44,848 nt of DNA. Source: an uncultured Methylophilaceae bacterium. Lineage in GTDB: Bacteria; Pseudomonadota; Gammaproteobacteria; Burkholderiales; Methylophilaceae. Below the pieces are notes generated by a model, which ran no database searches, was not told the DNA's origin, and saw nothing but the letters and a program-made list of their open reading frames with translations. Shown piece by piece: positions 34,350 through 43,927 of this stretch (the stretch's first letter is position 1; every line of letters begins with the position of its first letter). The DNA is taken from assembly GCA_903953055.1 (NCBI GenBank), contig CAJBIA010000153.1, positions 1 through 44,848 on the forward strand, given 5' to 3'. The translations under genes were made by a program, and so were the position numbers.

Positions 34350-34676
34350 TTAGAAACCTAGTTTGATTTTAATGCGGCGCAACACTTGTGTGAGCGCATT
34401 ACCATCAAGTTTATAGTGTTTATGGAGCGGCTTTTTAACTTCCCACTGGGCTTTTAGTCCTGCAGGAAAAGTCACTAAATCCCCTTTGCCAAATTTCACT
34501 GGTTTGCCACCTTCTGGGGTAATGACACATTCTCCCTCAACAATATACGCAACTTCTTGTTCTGGAAATTCCCAAGGGAAGGCCGAAACCTCTTTTTTCC
34601 ATGTTGGCCATTGCGCAACATTTAACTGATCGCGTTTAGTTTGCTCAATGTTTTTCTCTACAAGAATGGTTTGCAT
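34350..34676 (-). CDS. Cupin domain protein (small, DUF861-like)
   Basis: A 108-residue single-cupin protein. The start ATG 34676 has AAGGAAG upstream; the frame extends to 34718 without a good site. Visible pattern: WPTWKKEVSAFPWEF, the strand EVAYIVEGECVITPEGG, and the second cupin motif FGKGDLVTFPAGLKAQWEV. A short tail rich in Lys/Arg (RRIKIKLGF) extends past the usual end. Metal ligands cannot be fully assigned. Such proteins are near to (S)-ureidoglycine or unknown-function cupins; the function is not known. It lies just upstream of pqqA on the same strand, but pqqA seems to have its own promoter. Confidence 0.78.
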   Translation of the reverse strand: MQTILVEKNIEQTKRDQLNVAQWPTWKKEVSAFPWEFPEQEVAYIVEGECVITPEGGKPVKFGKGDLVTFPAGLKAQWEVKKPLHKHYKLDGNALTQVLRRIKIKLGF

Positions 34677-34847
34677 AACTTCCTTTTTTGATTGTCGATT
34701 GTAAATAATTCCGCTCATTTTAACGTATAAGCTTGCCTGGGCTTTGGATTGTTATTGGTAGTAAAAATGAGGACATTTTTAATATTGCCATTGCATCAAT
34801 ATTAGGATTACACTTTCCGAACAACACGTTCATGAACGGGGTCTGGT

Positions 34848-35063
34848 ATGGATAATAAATACGCACTTGGCAGCACAAAAGTCGCGACTGAACACCATGA
34901 GGCTGTGCATAAATCATCGATACAATCTAGGGCATGTAAATTTTGCGAGAGCGCAGAATTGGTGTTATGTCCAACCATGCATGATCATAAATGCAATCAG
35001 TGTGGTGAATGGCAACAGGATGTTGAGAAAAGCTACGCGACAGGCAGAAGTAGTGAATATTAA
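34848..35063 (+). CDS. Small zinc-ribbon-like protein
   Basis: A 71-residue protein with a CKFCES and KCNQCGEW pair, i.e. two CxxC motifs 18 residues apart, enough for a rubredoxin-knuckle zinc ribbon. The N terminus is polar. ATG 34848 has GGGG five bases upstream. No family name could be given; a DNA/RNA- or protein-binding role is only a guess. It ends 14 bases from the convergent MFS gene. Confidence 0.65.
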   Translation: MDNKYALGSTKVATEHHEAVHKSSIQSRACKFCESAELVLCPTMHDHKCNQCGEWQQDVEKSYATGRSSEY

Positions 35064-35077
35064 TTTTTTGCATTAGT

Positions 35078-36337
35078 TTATTCAGCGCCTTTCTCTAAAT
35101 GTTTTAAGTCTAGCTTTCGAAGCTTTGGTGCAAGCGTGGCTGTTGTCGCAACGACGCCAAGCGTCATCAGTCCTCCAAAAATGACGGAGGGAATCAAGCC
35201 CATTACTTTAGCCATCAAGCCAGACTCAAAAGCCCCCAATTCATTTGAAGATCCAATAAATAGTCCATTGATAGAGGCTACTCTGCCACGCATGCTGTCT
35301 GGAGTAGCTAGTTGCATAATGGTGGTTCGTAACACGACAGAAACTCCGTCAAACATGCCTGAGAACATCAGGATGACTGCTGCAAGCCAAAAATGCGAGG
35401 TGAGGGCGAAGCCAATGATACATAGCCCAAACCCTGCGACTGAAAGCATGAGCTTCTTACCGGCATGTTCATAGATTGGATGCTTCGCTAAATAAGCGCC
35501 CGTCAAAATGGCCCCAATGGCTGGAGATGCTCTTAAAATACCCAAACCCTCTGGACCATAATGATAAACGTCATGTAAGAAAGCCGGCAGCATAGAGATG
35601 GCGCCACCAAAAAGAACGGCAAACATATCCAGTGCTTGGGCACTCAGAATGACTTGGTGATTAGTTACAAACCGAATACCGTCGGCAATGCCAGCAAAAA
35701 CTGCTTTTTCGGTGGTGACTTTGGGGGTATTGACCTTAAGTGTTAGCAGCGCAATGCCTGAAATGCAGGCGAGACCAGCTGAAACTAAATAGGCGACCTG
35801 TAAGCTAGTCCACCCAACCAATATTCCGCCAACAGCTGGTCCAACAACAAGCCCAAATTGGAAAACTGCGCTCCCGATACTTGAGCCTCTTGCATATTGC
35901 TCACGCGGCATAATGGATGCAAAAATTGCGCTATAAGAAGGGGCAATGAATGCCCGAGCTAAGCCAATTAAAGCAATCGAGGTGTAAATCCAATTGCTAG
36001 GATCCCCCGATAACTTGCCATCAGTCACCGCAAAAGTGAGCAATGCTGACAGCATCAGTATCAATGATGAGCCTACAGCAAAATTGCGTCTGGAGTAGTG
36101 ATCAACCGCATATCCTGCAAATAGCGCAGTGCAAAAGTAAGGGATGATTTCTGCGAGGCCAATCAAGCCAAGCGAGAGCGGATCATGGGTGATTTCATAT
36201 AGATGCCACCCCACGACCACTGCCATCGTTTGATAAGAAAGCACCATGAACACCCGATATGTCAGGAGCTTGAAGAAGCTTAAGTTATGAAGTGGGTTAG
36301 CACTTTCATGTGCTAGCGTTTGATTTGACGCAGCCAT
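35078..36337 (-). CDS. MFS transporter (EntS-like, MFS_3 family)
   Basis: A 419-residue membrane protein with about 12 hydrophobic segments. Motifs: FFKLLTYRVFMVLSYQTMAVVVGWHLYEITHDPLSLGLIGL, the loop FAGYAVDHYSRRNF, AIFASIMPREQYARGSSIGSAVFQFGLVVGPAVGG, and late MQLATPDSMRGRVASINGLFIGSSNELGAFESG. These are the family of enterobactin-exporter-like MFS proteins, so export is more likely than import. It starts two bases after the 2OG-Fe(II) dioxygenase gene on the same strand, so the pair is one transcript, and the exported product may be the dioxygenase product. That last step is inference. Confidence 0.9.
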   Translation of the reverse strand: MAASNQTLAHESANPLHNLSFFKLLTYRVFMVLSYQTMAVVVGWHLYEITHDPLSLGLIGLAEIIPYFCTALFAGYAVDHYSRRNFAVGSSLILMLSALLTFAVTDGKLSGDPSNWIYTSIALIGLARAFIAPSYSAIFASIMPREQYARGSSIGSAVFQFGLVVGPAVGGILVGWTSLQVAYLVSAGLACISGIALLTLKVNTPKVTTEKAVFAGIADGIRFVTNHQVILSAQALDMFAVLFGGAISMLPAFLHDVYHYGPEGLGILRASPAIGAILTGAYLAKHPIYEHAGKKLMLSVAGFGLCIIGFALTSHFWLAAVILMFSGMFDGVSVVLRTTIMQLATPDSMRGRVASINGLFIGSSNELGAFESGLMAKVMGLIPSVIFGGLMTLGVVATTATLAPKLRKLDLKHLEKGAE

Positions 36338-36339
36338 GA

Positions 36340-37089
36340 CTATGCTTGAGGTTTTTTAAACGTCACCACTAACACGTCGCGATAGGCTTTTTGTGTGGGG
36401 TCGATTGGCAAGATGGGTGTGACGCCATGCATGCAGCGTCGATCATTCACGATGGCCACATCTAATGGTTCAGTTAATGTAAAACTATCCAATGTGTTTT
36501 GCTCTAAATCGTGCATCGTGGTGGTGCCGCTTGATATGTTTTGGCGTTTGATCATCATCACTAATACAAATTCTACGCCATCTCGATGGACACCTTCAGG
36601 CGTTGGCTTACCTAAAGTTTTTTCATTTGATTCAATCCGGAATTGATGGCACTCGATGTGCCAAGGGGTATCTGGCATGAGATCACTGAATACTTTTTGG
36701 CAGAATTTAAGCACAGATTGCATGCTACGACTGCGTATCGTTTCCGAACGAATAGGCTCAAATTCCCGGGCAATGCCCCCATTCAAGGTGTTGTAATTTA
36801 GGCTCTGATAATGGGGCTGGTGAGGCTCTAATAAGATCTCACCATTCTTTGACGGCGCAGTAAATACGGCATAGCGACGTCTGCGATAGCGACCCCCATC
36901 GGCCATATATTGATCTAGTGGCATGTCATTCCAGCTATTAGCAAAGTCTGACCAATCGATGAGAGCATCATCAGATTGTGCTAATAACCAAGCTTGGATC
37001 GCCGCGCTTGGGCAAAAGCTAAATCCTGTTTTTGCAACGGTCGTAATGAGATTTTTATGCAACTGCAGCAATGGTTGAGTACCTGCCAA
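36340..37089 (-). CDS. 2-oxoglutarate/Fe(II)-dependent dioxygenase (2OG-Fe_Oxy_2, isoleucine-hydroxylase-like)
   Basis: A 249-residue protein starting at TTG 37089 (no ATG nearby, weak ribosome site). The iron triad is visible: His168 and Asp170 in GVHRDGV, and His221 in RRCMHGVTPI, with Arg237 (YRDVLVVTF) as the 2-oxoglutarate anchor. An RYRRRRYAVF stretch precedes the jelly-roll core. This matches the family that includes free-amino-acid hydroxylases such as L-isoleucine 4-hydroxylase. The substrate here is unknown. It is immediately upstream of an EntS-like MFS exporter. Confidence 0.88.
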   Translation of the reverse strand: MAGTQPLLQLHKNLITTVAKTGFSFCPSAAIQAWLLAQSDDALIDWSDFANSWNDMPLDQYMADGGRYRRRRYAVFTAPSKNGEILLEPHQPHYQSLNYNTLNGGIAREFEPIRSETIRSRSMQSVLKFCQKVFSDLMPDTPWHIECHQFRIESNEKTLGKPTPEGVHRDGVEFVLVMMIKRQNISSGTTTMHDLEQNTLDSFTLTEPLDVAIVNDRRCMHGVTPILPIDPTQKAYRDVLVVTFKKPQA

Positions 37090-37233
37090 AATGATAGTTT
37101 CCGAAAAAGAAAAGTTGTGTTTATTAAGCTGAGTCCAACATGATAGCGAATTGACTCCATATATAAAAAATAATTTCGCGTTTGTTTGTGATTTATCAAA
37201 ATATAATAATGAAACAAATGGGGAGGCTTTACG

Positions 37234-38547
37234 ATGAGTGGTCAGTTCGAGTTAATGCGAGAAAGGCGGTTTTTCCCGTTTTTCTGGACACAGTTTTTGG
37301 GGGCGCTCAATGACAATGTCTTTAAGACGGCTTTAATTACCATGGCGGTATTTCATACTGCTCAGTTAACTTCCCAAGATGGCGCTATATTCGCGACTTT
37401 GTTACCAGGCATTTTTATTCTGCCTTTCTTCTTGTTTTCAGCGAGTGCTGGGCAAATCGCGGATAAGTTTGAAAAATCTCACATTATTCGTCTCGTGAAA
37501 GTCTTTGAAATTGTATTGATGTTACTCGCGGCTATTGGTTTTTTAATGCATTCAATATGGGTGCTCGTTATCAGCTTATTTATGATGGGGATGCATTCCA
37601 CCCTATTTGGGCCGGTGAAGTATGCCTATTTGCCACAACATCTCTTAGAGCATGAATTAGTTGGGGGCAATGGGATGGTGGAGATGGGCACCTTCGTCGC
37701 TATTTTGCTCGGCCAAATTATTGGTGCCTGGCTTGGGATGCATCCAGGTGGAGAATTAATCACCGCCATTACCATCCTGAGTTTGGCGATGCTCGGATAT
37801 TTAACGAGCCGAAAAGTGCTCTATTCTCAAGCGCCAGCGCCAGATTTAACGATTCGTTGGAACCCTATTTTTGAAACCGCTAGAAGTATTGCCTTTATTT
37901 CGCGCAATCAAACGACTTGGCTAGCGATTGTTGGGATCTCTTGGTTTTGGTTTTACGGGGCAACCTTGCTTGCGCAATTTCCTGTCTTTGCGAAAGACTT
38001 TTTGCATGGGGATGAAAGTGTTTTTATTTTATTGCTTGCCGTGTTTTCAGTTGGCGTTGGGGTTGGCTCGCTCATGTGCGAGAAGCTTTCAAGAGGCCTT
38101 GTAGAAATTGGCCTCGTGCCGATTGGCGCCATTGGCTTAACGCTATTTGGTCTCGACTTCTATTATTCTAGCCATGCACTAACCCCGTCCACTTCTCAAA
38201 TGCTGATGGACTTGTGGCCGTTTGCAAGTGATCCAACCAATTGGCGTTTGCTTGCAGATATTGGACTCATTGGGTTTTTTGGCGGCATTTACATTGTGCC
38301 TTTGTATGCATTGATTCAGTCTCGCGCTGAAAAAAGTCATCAATCGCGTGTGATTGCTGCCAATAACATCTTGAATGCCCTATTCATGGTGACGTCGGCC
38401 ATCTTTTCGATGCTGATGTTTCATTGGCATGTTGATATCCCCCAACTATTTGGCATCACTGCGCTGTTGAATATTGGGGTGATCGTTTACTTGTGCTTAT
38501 CTCAACCTGAATATCACACTCGAATGAAAAAATACCTGAGGGCTTAG
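37234..38547 (+). CDS. LplT-like MFS transporter
   Basis: A 437-residue membrane protein with about 12 hydrophobic segments. The N-terminal motif [22 protein letters not shown] and the loop [17 protein letters not shown] are typical of the lysophospholipid-transporter LplT family, which often sits next to an acyl-ACP synthetase or acyltransferase. No such partner is present here. ATG 37234 follows a GGGGAGG block. The 3' end overlaps prfA by four bases (convergent). The substrate is not certain. Confidence 0.85.
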   Translation: MSGQFELMRERRFFPFFWTQFLGALNDNVFKTALITMAVFHTAQLTSQDGAIFATLLPGIFILPFFLFSASAGQIADKFEKSHIIRLVKVFEIVLMLLAAIGFLMHSIWVLVISLFMMGMHSTLFGPVKYAYLPQHLLEHELVGGNGMVEMGTFVAILLGQIIGAWLGMHPGGELITAITILSLAMLGYLTSRKVLYSQAPAPDLTIRWNPIFETARSIAFISRNQTTWLAIVGISWFWFYGATLLAQFPVFAKDFLHGDESVFILLLAVFSVGVGVGSLMCEKLSRGLVEIGLVPIGAIGLTLFGLDFYYSSHALTPSTSQMLMDLWPFASDPTNWRLLADIGLIGFFGGIYIVPLYALIQSRAEKSHQSRVIAANNILNALFMVTSAIFSMLMFHWHVDIPQLFGITALLNIGVIVYLCLSQPEYHTRMKKYLRA

Positions 38548-39626
38548 TTGTCTTCACCTAATGTTGCGAGCATATCGGCTTGATGCTCTGCCGCGAGTGC
38601 ACCAATTAACTCATCCATATCGCCTTCAGTAATGGCGTCAATTTTATACAGCGTCAGATTAATGCGGTGGTCCGTAATTCGGCCCTGGGGATAGTTATAG
38701 GTACGGATGCGTTCTGAACGATCGCCAGAGCCAATGAGACTTTTACGTTCGCTGGCAATTTTAGATTGCTGTGCACGCACTTCCGCATCTTTAATGCGGG
38801 CGACTAAGACGCTCATCGCCTGTGCTTTATTCTTGTGCTGACTCCGGTCATCCTGGCATTCGACCACGATGCCCGTGGGTAAGTGGGTGATTCGGACTGC
38901 AGAGTCCGTTTTGTTAATGTGCTGCCCACCTGCCCCACTGGCGCGGTAGGTATCAATCCGAATTTCCGCTGGATTAATGACCACATCACTGACTTCGTCA
39001 GCCTCGGGTAAGACCGCGACCGTGCAAGCAGAGGTATGAATACGGCCTTGCGTTTCGGTGTCCGGTACACGTTGAACGCGGTGTCCACCCGATTCAAATT
39101 TGAGTTTTGAATAGGCCCCATGGCCTTCGATCTTGGCAATAATTTCTTTATAACCGCCGACTTCAGAGTCGCTTGCTGAAACGATTTCAACTTTCCAGCG
39201 TTGACGCTCTGCATAGCGAGAGTACATCCGGAAGAGGTCTCCAGCGAATAGAGCAGATTCATCTCCACCCGTTCCTGCCCGAATTTCTAAGAAGATATTA
39301 CGCTCATCGTTAGGATCTTTGGGGAGCAAGAGCTTTTGTAGTTCAGTCTCAACAGCCTCTAATTTAGCTTTGCCATTTTCGATTTCTTCTTGCGCAAATT
39401 CTTTCATCTCTGGATCGGAAAGCATTTTTTGCGCTTCGGCAATATCGGCTTCGCCTTGCTCAAAAGCACGGAACTGTTCAACAATCGGGGTGATTTCTGA
39501 ATGTTCTTGTGTGAGCTTGCGGTAATTGTCCATGTTGGATGTCGCACCTTCACTGCTGAGGAGGCGATTTAATTCATCTAAACGTTCGCTTAAAGTAGCG
39601 AGCTTTTTAATCATGGACGGTTTCAT
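38544..39626 (-). CDS. prfA: Peptide chain release factor 1
   Basis: A 360-residue class I release factor reading UAA and UAG. The N terminus [12 protein letters not shown] is the usual form. Seen are the PCRF domain ([27 protein letters not shown]), the catalytic GGQ loop ([19 protein letters not shown]), the switch region [19 protein letters not shown], and normal length. It is 21 bases downstream of hemA on the same strand, the standard hemA-prfA linkage. Confidence 0.98.
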   Translation of the reverse strand: MKPSMIKKLATLSERLDELNRLLSSEGATSNMDNYRKLTQEHSEITPIVEQFRAFEQGEADIAEAQKMLSDPEMKEFAQEEIENGKAKLEAVETELQKLLLPKDPNDERNIFLEIRAGTGGDESALFAGDLFRMYSRYAERQRWKVEIVSASDSEVGGYKEIIAKIEGHGAYSKLKFESGGHRVQRVPDTETQGRIHTSACTVAVLPEADEVSDVVINPAEIRIDTYRASGAGGQHINKTDSAVRITHLPTGIVVECQDDRSQHKNKAQAMSVLVARIKDAEVRAQQSKIASERKSLIGSGDRSERIRTYNYPQGRITDHRINLTLYKIDAITEGDMDELIGALAAEHQADMLATLGEDN

Positions 39627-39647
39627 GGTAATTCTTTGAGCTTAAAG

Positions 39648-40892
39648 TTAAGTTTTAATTTGGTAAAGCTGGCGCAAAAGCGTTTCAAGCTGCTCATGTT
39701 CAAATCCTGAGCTGTGATTCAAAGCGTGGCTGGGGGCGTGTAAGAATTTATTGGTGAGGGCATTGCTTAGGGCTTCAATCACGGTTGCTGGGTCTTCGCC
39801 CTTCGCGAGTAATCGTTGTGCTTTTTCAAGTTCAATCAGACGTAATTGTTCTGTTTGATCCCGTAAAGCGCGAATGGTTGGCACTGCATCACGGGTTTTA
39901 AGCCAATGCATAAAGTGCACGACGCGTTCGGTAATAATGGCTTCAGCTTCTAAGGCCGCTTCTTGGCGATTGCCTAAGCCTTCTTGCACTACTTGTGCCA
40001 GATCGTCTACGGTATACAAATAGATGTCATCAAGCTGCGCTACTTCCGGTTCAATGTCTCGAGGAACGGCAAGATCCACCATGAATATTGGGCGGCGTTT
40101 ACGCGCTTTAATCGCGCGCTCGACCATGCCGAGCCCCACGATCGGTAATTGGCTGGCGGTGCTGGTGATGACAATATCAAACTCTGCTAAACGATCTGGC
40201 AGGTCCGATAGTAAAATGGCTTTGCCATTGAAAAGCGCCGCAAGTTCTTCACCACGATCTAATGTTCTGTTAGCCACCGTCATCGTTGCAGGATGTTGAG
40301 CGGCGATGTGTTCTGCACACAGGGTGATCATTTCACCGGCGCCGATAAATAAAACGTGTTTATCTTTTAAGTTGCCAAATAGGCGCTGTGCTAAACGCAC
40401 GGATGCCGCTGCCATGGATAGAGAGCTAGCGCCGATGTCTGTGGTGGTGCGCACTTCTTTTGCCACTGCAAATGTGCGCTGAAAAAGCTTATGCAATAAC
40501 GTCCCGACAGTGCCTGCAGTTTCAGCAATCTTCACCGCTTGCTTCATTTGTCCCAGAATTTGCGGCTCGCCCAGCACCATGGAATCTAAGCCCGAAGCTA
40601 CGCGAAATGCATGTTTCACCGCTTCGTCGTTAGGGAGGGTGTAGATGTAGGGTTGAATGTTGTCGCGGTTAAGCTTGTGGTATTGCGCGAGCCAACTCAG
40701 GGCTTGTTCTGGGTGGGAGGTATTGCAGTAGAGTTCTGTACGATTGCAGGTAGAGAGAATCGCCGCTTCTCGCGCGCCGTGCGCAGTCAAATCGCGAAGT
40801 GCTTGGCCTAAGTGTTCCTGCTGAAAGGCGACGTTTTCGCGTATAGAGATTGGGGCTGTGGTGTGATTAACACCAACTGTGAATAATTGCAT
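39648..40892 (-). CDS. hemA: Glutamyl-tRNA reductase
   Basis: A 414-residue NADPH-dependent enzyme that reduces glutamyl-tRNA to glutamate-1-semialdehyde, the first committed step of C5 tetrapyrrole synthesis. ATG 40892 gives the canonical [15 protein letters not shown]; the frame reaches 40916. The catalytic Cys is in [11 protein letters not shown], followed by [18 protein letters not shown], the NADPH domain [17 protein letters not shown] and [13 protein letters not shown], and [16 protein letters not shown]. It heads the hemA-prfA operon, divergent from rpe. Confidence 0.98.
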   Translation of the reverse strand: MQLFTVGVNHTTAPISIRENVAFQQEHLGQALRDLTAHGAREAAILSTCNRTELYCNTSHPEQALSWLAQYHKLNRDNIQPYIYTLPNDEAVKHAFRVASGLDSMVLGEPQILGQMKQAVKIAETAGTVGTLLHKLFQRTFAVAKEVRTTTDIGASSLSMAAASVRLAQRLFGNLKDKHVLFIGAGEMITLCAEHIAAQHPATMTVANRTLDRGEELAALFNGKAILLSDLPDRLAEFDIVITSTASQLPIVGLGMVERAIKARKRRPIFMVDLAVPRDIEPEVAQLDDIYLYTVDDLAQVVQEGLGNRQEAALEAEAIITERVVHFMHWLKTRDAVPTIRALRDQTEQLRLIELEKAQRLLAKGEDPATVIEALSNALTNKFLHAPSHALNHSSGFEHEQLETLLRQLYQIKT

Positions 40893-41007
40893 TTCGTAAT
40901 TTTCCAGCATCCGCACTTGTTAAGCAAGAAAATAGCGCATTAGTCTGTTAATTCATGCCTAAATGCGGTTAAAATAAATGTTTTTACTGACTATAGATCT
41001 TTACATC

Positions 41008-41715
41008 ATGGCTAAACAATTCAGAATTGCTCCAAGTATTCTTTCAGCGAACTTCGCAAAACTCGGTCAGGAAATTACTGACGTCATCACTTCAGGCACA
41101 GACCTTGTTCACTTTGATGTGATGGACAACCATTACGTCCCCAATTTAACCATTGGGCCTTTGGTCTGTGATGCGATTCGTGAAATTTCTAAGAATGCAG
41201 GCGCATTGATTGATGTACATTTGATGGTAAAACCAGTGGATCGCATTATTCCTGACTTTGCAAAAGCGGGCGCAAATATCATCACGTTCCATCCGGAAGC
41301 CACAGAGCATATTGATCGTAGTCTTGCGCTGGTCCGAGATAGTGGCTGTAAATCAGGCTTGGTTTTTAATCCAGCGACGCCCTTACACTATTTAGACCAT
41401 GTGATGGATAAAGTGGATATGGTGTTGTTGATGTCAGTGAACCCAGGCTTTGGCGGTCAAAAATTCATCCCTGAAACCTTAAATAAATTACGGGCAGCAC
41501 GCGCAAAGATTGACGCCTATACTGCAAAAACAGGTCGTGAAATTTGGTTGGAAGTCGACGGCGGGGTCAATGTAGCCAACATCGCTGAAATTGCACGTGC
41601 GGGTGCAGATACCTTTGTGGCGGGATCTGCCGTGTTTAGCGCTGGTAAAGACACTGACCCAAATCGTTACAACACGATTGTGTCTGAGCTTCGCGCCCAA
41701 TTAGCGACCGCCTAA
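41008..41715 (+). CDS. rpe: Ribulose-phosphate 3-epimerase
   Basis: A 235-residue TIM-barrel metalloenzyme interconverting ribulose-5-P and xylulose-5-P; in RuMP methylotrophs it serves formaldehyde fixation. The start is probably ATG 41008 ([15 protein letters not shown]); an ATG at 40978 is also open and neither has a good ribosome site. Seen are [61 protein letters not shown] and FVAGSAVF. Length is normal. In many proteobacteria gph lies between rpe and trpE; it is absent here, where trpL follows after 17 bases. Confidence 0.97.
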   Translation: MAKQFRIAPSILSANFAKLGQEITDVITSGTDLVHFDVMDNHYVPNLTIGPLVCDAIREISKNAGALIDVHLMVKPVDRIIPDFAKAGANIITFHPEATEHIDRSLALVRDSGCKSGLVFNPATPLHYLDHVMDKVDMVLLMSVNPGFGGQKFIPETLNKLRAARAKIDAYTAKTGREIWLEVDGGVNVANIAEIARAGADTFVAGSAVFSAGKDTDPNRYNTIVSELRAQLATA

Positions 41716-41732
41716 TTTGAGGATTTAATTGA

Positions 41733-41786
41733 ATGAATCAATCTCAAGTTTACAAAATGCAAACAAGTTGGCGATGGTGGGTTTAA
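41733..41786 (+). CDS. trpL: trp operon leader peptide
   Basis: A 17-codon frame, [17 protein letters not shown], carries three Trp codons in four positions (Trp13, Trp15, Trp16). GAGG at 41719-41722 is ten bases upstream. Ribosome stalling at these codons under tryptophan starvation is the classic sensor of attenuation. It lies between rpe and trpE, immediately before the attenuator hairpin. Confidence 0.9.
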   Translation: MNQSQVYKMQTSWRWWV

Positions 41787-41826
41787 TCCAGACCTGCCAA
41801 TGGCGATTGTTCGCCAAGACTTTTTT
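41768..41826 (+). promoter_or_regulatory. trp attenuator
   Basis: The terminator is TGGCGA (41801-41806), loop TTGT, TCGCCA (41811-41816), then a T-run at 41821-41826. Upstream, TTGGC (41768-41772, over the first Trp codon) can pair with GCCAA (41796-41800). TTGGCGA (41768-41774) is also an exact complement of TCGCCAA (41811-41817), so the Trp-codon segment competes for the 3' arm of the terminator. A classical 2:3 antiterminator is not obvious to me. Confidence 0.8.
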
Positions 41827-41856
41827 GTATTTCACTTTAGAACTTGGGATTTTTTT

Positions 41857-43356
41857 ATGCTGCACACACTAAATCAAACGGAATTTAATGCGCTAGCCGC
41901 ACAAGGCTATAATCGCATTCCTTTGGTGATTGAGACCTTTGCGGATCTTGATACGCCCCTTTCTCTTTATCTTAAACTTGCGAACCAACCCTTTTCTTAC
42001 TTGCTAGAATCTGTGCAAGGGGGGGAACGCTTTGGGCGCTACTCAATCATTGGCTTACCCGCACGTACCCGCATCGTTGCAAATCGCTTAGATGTGGAGG
42101 TATTGCAAGATAATCAGGTCATTGAAAAAGCTAGCGGGGTTAACCCACTAGATTTTGTTCAGCAGTATCAAGCGCGCTTTAAAGTGCCGCCTTATAAGGG
42201 CTTGCCTCGGTTTACGGGCGGATTAGCTGGCTATTTTGGATATGAGACGGTTCGTTATATTGAACGTCGTTTAGCTGAAACGGTTAAGCCAGATGATGTC
42301 AATGTACCTGACGTATTGCTGATGGTCTCTGAGGAATTGGCCGTAGTTGATAATCTTTCCGGTAAGCTTTATTTCATTGTGTATGCGGACCCAGCAACGC
42401 CAGAGGCTTATGCCCTTGCAAGAAATCGCTTGGATGAATTAATCCAACGCTTAAGAAAGTCGGTCACAATTCCAGAAGCGCAGGCGCTTAAACAAGAAGA
42501 GGCCCAATCTGATTTTGGTGAGGCTAATTTCAAAGCGGCGGTTGAAAAAGCGAAACGTTATATTTTTGATGGCGACATTATGCAGGTGGTGTTATCACAG
42601 CGCATGTCACAGCCATTTTATGCGCCGCCTTTATCGCTGTATCGCGCACTTCGAAGTTTAAATCCATCACCCTATATGTTCTATTACGACATGGGCGACC
42701 ATCATGTGGTTGGAGCCTCACCAGAGATTTTAGTGCGCCTTGAAGATGGCACAGTGACTGCGCGTCCGATTGCCGGGACGCGTCCACGTGGCAAAACCAG
42801 AGAACAAGACCTCGCACTAGCTGAAGAACTCTTGGCGGACCCAAAAGAGCGGGCAGAGCATGTGCAATTGATGGATCTAGGCCGTAATGATGTGGGCCGG
42901 GTTGCCCAAACCGGGACGGTCAAGGTGACGGATAACATGATGATTGAGCGTTACTCGCATGTCATGCATATTGTGTCGAACGTTGAAGGCAAATTAAAAC
43001 CCGGTATGGATGCCATTGATGTGTTGAAAGCCACCTTCCCAGCAGGCACGGTGAGCGGCGCCCCGAAAGTGCGTGCGATGGAAATCATTGATGAGCTGGA
43101 ACCGATCAAGCGTGGTATTTATGCAGGCGCTGTTGGCTACTTGGGGTTTAATGGCGACATGGATGTTGCCATTGCCATTCGGACAGGGGTCATTAAAAAC
43201 CATAAGCTTTATGTTCAAGCCGGCGCTGGTATCGTGGCGGATTCGATTCCAGAAAGTGAATGGTTGGAAACCCAAAATAAAGCACGTGCGGTCTTGCGTG
43301 CTGCTGAGCTGGTTAATTTAGGCCTGGATACAGGTCTAGCGGAAGGCGGGGAGTAA
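41857..43356 (+). CDS. trpE: Anthranilate synthase component I
   Basis: A 499-residue chorismate-using enzyme that makes anthranilate with TrpG. ATG 41857 ([10 protein letters not shown]) is preferred; the ATG at 41800 lies inside the attenuator. The feedback-site motif [18 protein letters not shown], and in the catalytic domain [66 protein letters not shown] and [21 protein letters not shown], are intact. It is the first structural gene of trpE-G-D and is controlled by the leader. Confidence 0.98.
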   Translation: MLHTLNQTEFNALAAQGYNRIPLVIETFADLDTPLSLYLKLANQPFSYLLESVQGGERFGRYSIIGLPARTRIVANRLDVEVLQDNQVIEKASGVNPLDFVQQYQARFKVPPYKGLPRFTGGLAGYFGYETVRYIERRLAETVKPDDVNVPDVLLMVSEELAVVDNLSGKLYFIVYADPATPEAYALARNRLDELIQRLRKSVTIPEAQALKQEEAQSDFGEANFKAAVEKAKRYIFDGDIMQVVLSQRMSQPFYAPPLSLYRALRSLNPSPYMFYYDMGDHHVVGASPEILVRLEDGTVTARPIAGTRPRGKTREQDLALAEELLADPKERAEHVQLMDLGRNDVGRVAQTGTVKVTDNMMIERYSHVMHIVSNVEGKLKPGMDAIDVLKATFPAGTVSGAPKVRAMEIIDELEPIKRGIYAGAVGYLGFNGDMDVAIAIRTGVIKNHKLYVQAGAGIVADSIPESEWLETQNKARAVLRAAELVNLGLDTGLAEGGE

Positions 43357-43360
43357 CAAG

Positions 43361-43927
43361 ATGTTATTAATGATTGATAATTACGACTCCTTTACTTATA
43401 ACCTCGTGCAATATTTGGCTGAGTTAGGTCAGGACGTTCAGGTTTACCGTAACGATGAAATCGACTTAGCTAAAGTAAAGTCGCTGAATCCAGACCATAT
43501 TGTGATTTCGCCCGGACCATGTACGCCCAATGAGGCAGGGATTTCAGTACCGCTGATTCATGAATTCGCCGGCAAGATCCCATTGCTTGGGGTGTGTTTG
43601 GGGCACCAAAGTATCGGGCAAGCTTTTGGTGGGAAGATCGTGCATGCAAAACAACTCATGCACGGCAAGACCTCCCTCATCCATCATCAGAATATTGGGG
43701 TATTTAAAGACCTCCCTAACCCCTATACGGCAACCCGTTATCACTCGCTAGTGATTGAGCGTGAGAGCCTCCCTGATTGCTTAGAAATCACTGCTTGGAC
43801 TGATGATGGTGAGATTATGGGGGTGCGTCATAAAACACTCCCTGTCGAGGGCGTACAGTTTCATCCCGAGTCTATTTTGACTGAGCATGGGCATGCTCTG
43901 CTTAACAACTTCTTGAAGGCCTATTAG
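43361..43927 (+). CDS. trpG: Anthranilate synthase component II (glutamine amidotransferase)
   Basis: A 188-residue class I amidotransferase supplying ammonia to TrpE. It begins [19 protein letters not shown], has the oxyanion SPGPCTP, the nucleophile Cys79 in [17 protein letters not shown], and the His-Glu pair in [14 protein letters not shown] at 43348-43353 inside the trpE end is seven bases upstream. The stop overlaps the trpD GTG by one base. Confidence 0.98.
   Translation: MLLMIDNYDSFTYNLVQYLAELGQDVQVYRNDEIDLAKVKSLNPDHIVISPGPCTPNEAGISVPLIHEFAGKIPLLGVCLGHQSIGQAFGGKIVHAKQLMHGKTSLIHHQNIGVFKDLPNPYTATRYHSLVIERESLPDCLEITAWTDDGEIMGVRHKTLPVEGVQFHPESILTEHGHALLNNFLKAY

Noticed and set aside
41800-41856. 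Longer trpE start at ATG 41800
   Set aside because: It runs through the attenuator hairpin; TrpE homology starts at ATG 41857, and the leader peptide explains the intervening sequence.
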